From contig CALEQS010000135.1 of NCBI GenBank assembly GCA_937907975.1, forward strand, positions 1-6,610: a stretch of DNA of 6,610 bases, in the 5' to 3' direction. Position 1 is the stretch's first letter. Every line of letters begins with the position of its first letter. Under the pieces are notes generated by a model. It ran no database searches and was not told where the DNA came from. It saw only the letters and a program-made list of their open reading frames with translations. Origin of the DNA: an uncultured Clostridia bacterium (GTDB lineage Bacteria; Bacillota; Clostridia; Oscillospirales; Oscillospiraceae). Positions 5,923 through 6,610 of this stretch are shown one piece after another. The position numbers and the translations under genes are program-made.

Positions 5923-6610
5923 ATGAAAAAAGTAAGCAAACTGATCGCACTGCTGCTGTCTCTTGCCATGTGCGCTGCTCTGGCCGCCTGCGGCTCTGAC
6001 GGCGGCGCGGGCAGCACGCCCGCAGCAGCTGCTTCCGGCAGCAGCAATGCCGGCACCGCAGCCGCTTCCGGCGATGTCATCAAGATCGGCGGCATCTTCA
6101 ATGTCACCGGTGACCAGGCTTCCCTGGACGGCCCCGAGCAGAAGGGCTTCGAGCTGGCCGTTAAGCAGATCAACGAGCAGGGCGGCATCAATGGCCGTAA
6201 GGTCGAGGCCACCTATTATGACGGCCAGACCGATCAGACAGTCTGCGCCAACAACGCCAAGAAGCTGATCGACAACGATGGCGTTCTGGCCATTGCCGGC
6301 CTGTCCGACAGTGACTATGCCTACGCCGCCGGCGCTGTGGCTCAGGAGGCCGGTGTGCCCATTGTCTTCTCCGGCGCCACCACGCCCGACATCCCCTCCA
6401 CCGTGGGTGATTGTGCGTTCCTGACCGCCTTCGGTGATGATGTGGACGCCTATGCCGCTGCCGGCTACGTCTACGACGTGCTGGGTGCCCGCACCGCCTA
6501 TGTCCTGACCGATAAGTCCATGTCCTTTACCACCCATCTGTCCGACTACTTCACTCAGAAGTTTGAGGAGCTGGGCGGCAAGGTCATCCTGACCGATAAC
6601 TTCAGCTCCG
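5923..6610 (+). CDS. livK: ABC transporter substrate-binding lipoprotein (LivK/LivJ type), 3' end outside window
   Basis: Captures the amino acid outside the membrane and delivers it to LivHM. The visible 229 codons encode a lipoprotein signal: a basic start MKKVSK, a hydrophobic core, and lipobox LAAC with Cys23 as the lipidated residue. A flexible Gly/Ser/Ala linker follows (24-50). The type I periplasmic-binding fold then begins with VIKIGGIFNVTGDQASLDG and FELAVKQINEQGGINGRKVE, with later GVLAIAGLSDSD and AQEAGVPIVFSGATTPD, which match lobe 1 of the LivJ/LivK family. Start ATG 5923 has a perfect AAGGAGG at 5909-5915, spacing 7 nt. Codons ending in C or G dominate more than in its neighbours, as expected for a highly expressed binding protein. 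Last gene seen in the operon. The remaining C-terminal part is not in the window. Confidence 0.92.
   Translation, partial: MKKVSKLIALLLSLAMCAALAACGSDGGAGSTPAAAASGSSNAGTAAASGDVIKIGGIFNVTGDQASLDGPEQKGFELAVKQINEQGGINGRKVEATYYDGQTDQTVCANNAKKLIDNDGVLAIAGLSDSDYAYAAGAVAQEAGVPIVFSGATTPDIPSTVGDCAFLTAFGDDVDAYAAAGYVYDVLGARTAYVLTDKSMSFTTHLSDYFTQKFEELGGKVILTDNFSS

Noticed and set aside
5869..6537. 222-codon minus-strand open frame opposite livK
   Set aside because: Gly/Ala/Val/Ile-rich shadow created by the strongly biased codons of the binding-protein gene; no ribosome binding site and no domain.

Overview
The window reads as chromosome of a moderately GC-rich Gram-positive bacterium, probably a gut-type clostridium of the Oscillospiraceae/Ruminococcaceae kind. 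Grounds: AGGAGG-like ribosome binding sites before the intact genes, TTGnnn-17-TAnnAT promoters, simple hairpin-plus-T terminators, and a lipoprotein-type solute-binding protein with a Gly/Ser/Ala linker. The lineage is an inference from style, not from a marker gene.

Left end (1-702): a scrap yard of three broken genes. On the minus strand a piece of an IS21-family transposase (IstA) is joined in frame to the C-terminus of a tyrosine recombinase. That piece in turn abuts, at about 325-330, the 5'-truncated remains of a plus-strand HD-domain hydrolase. No intact mobile element is visible. The HD remnant is closed by a bidirectional-looking terminator (720-762).

Middle (763-2015): a self-contained unit consisting of a good promoter (846-874), a complete type I (cytoplasmic, AnsA-like) L-asparaginase (923-1939) and a strong intrinsic terminator (1984-2015).

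Right (2016-6610): a branched-chain/hydrophobic amino-acid ABC transporter operon of the LivGFHMK type. It starts at an extended -10 promoter (2217-2245), runs through a structured leader, then livG-livF-livH-livM packed with overlaps or a 1-nt gap, then a 76-nt spacer with a small hairpin and a strong Shine-Dalgarno before the substrate-binding lipoprotein, which is cut by the window edge. The binding protein would capture the amino acid outside the membrane, LivH and LivM form the channel, and LivG and LivF supply ATP hydrolysis.

No novel defence, CRISPR or secondary-metabolite system is visible. The items most worth a second look are the chimeric mobile-element debris and the liv leader, where two mutually exclusive hairpins and a duplicated TTGCAA palindrome on the -35 box suggest regulation.
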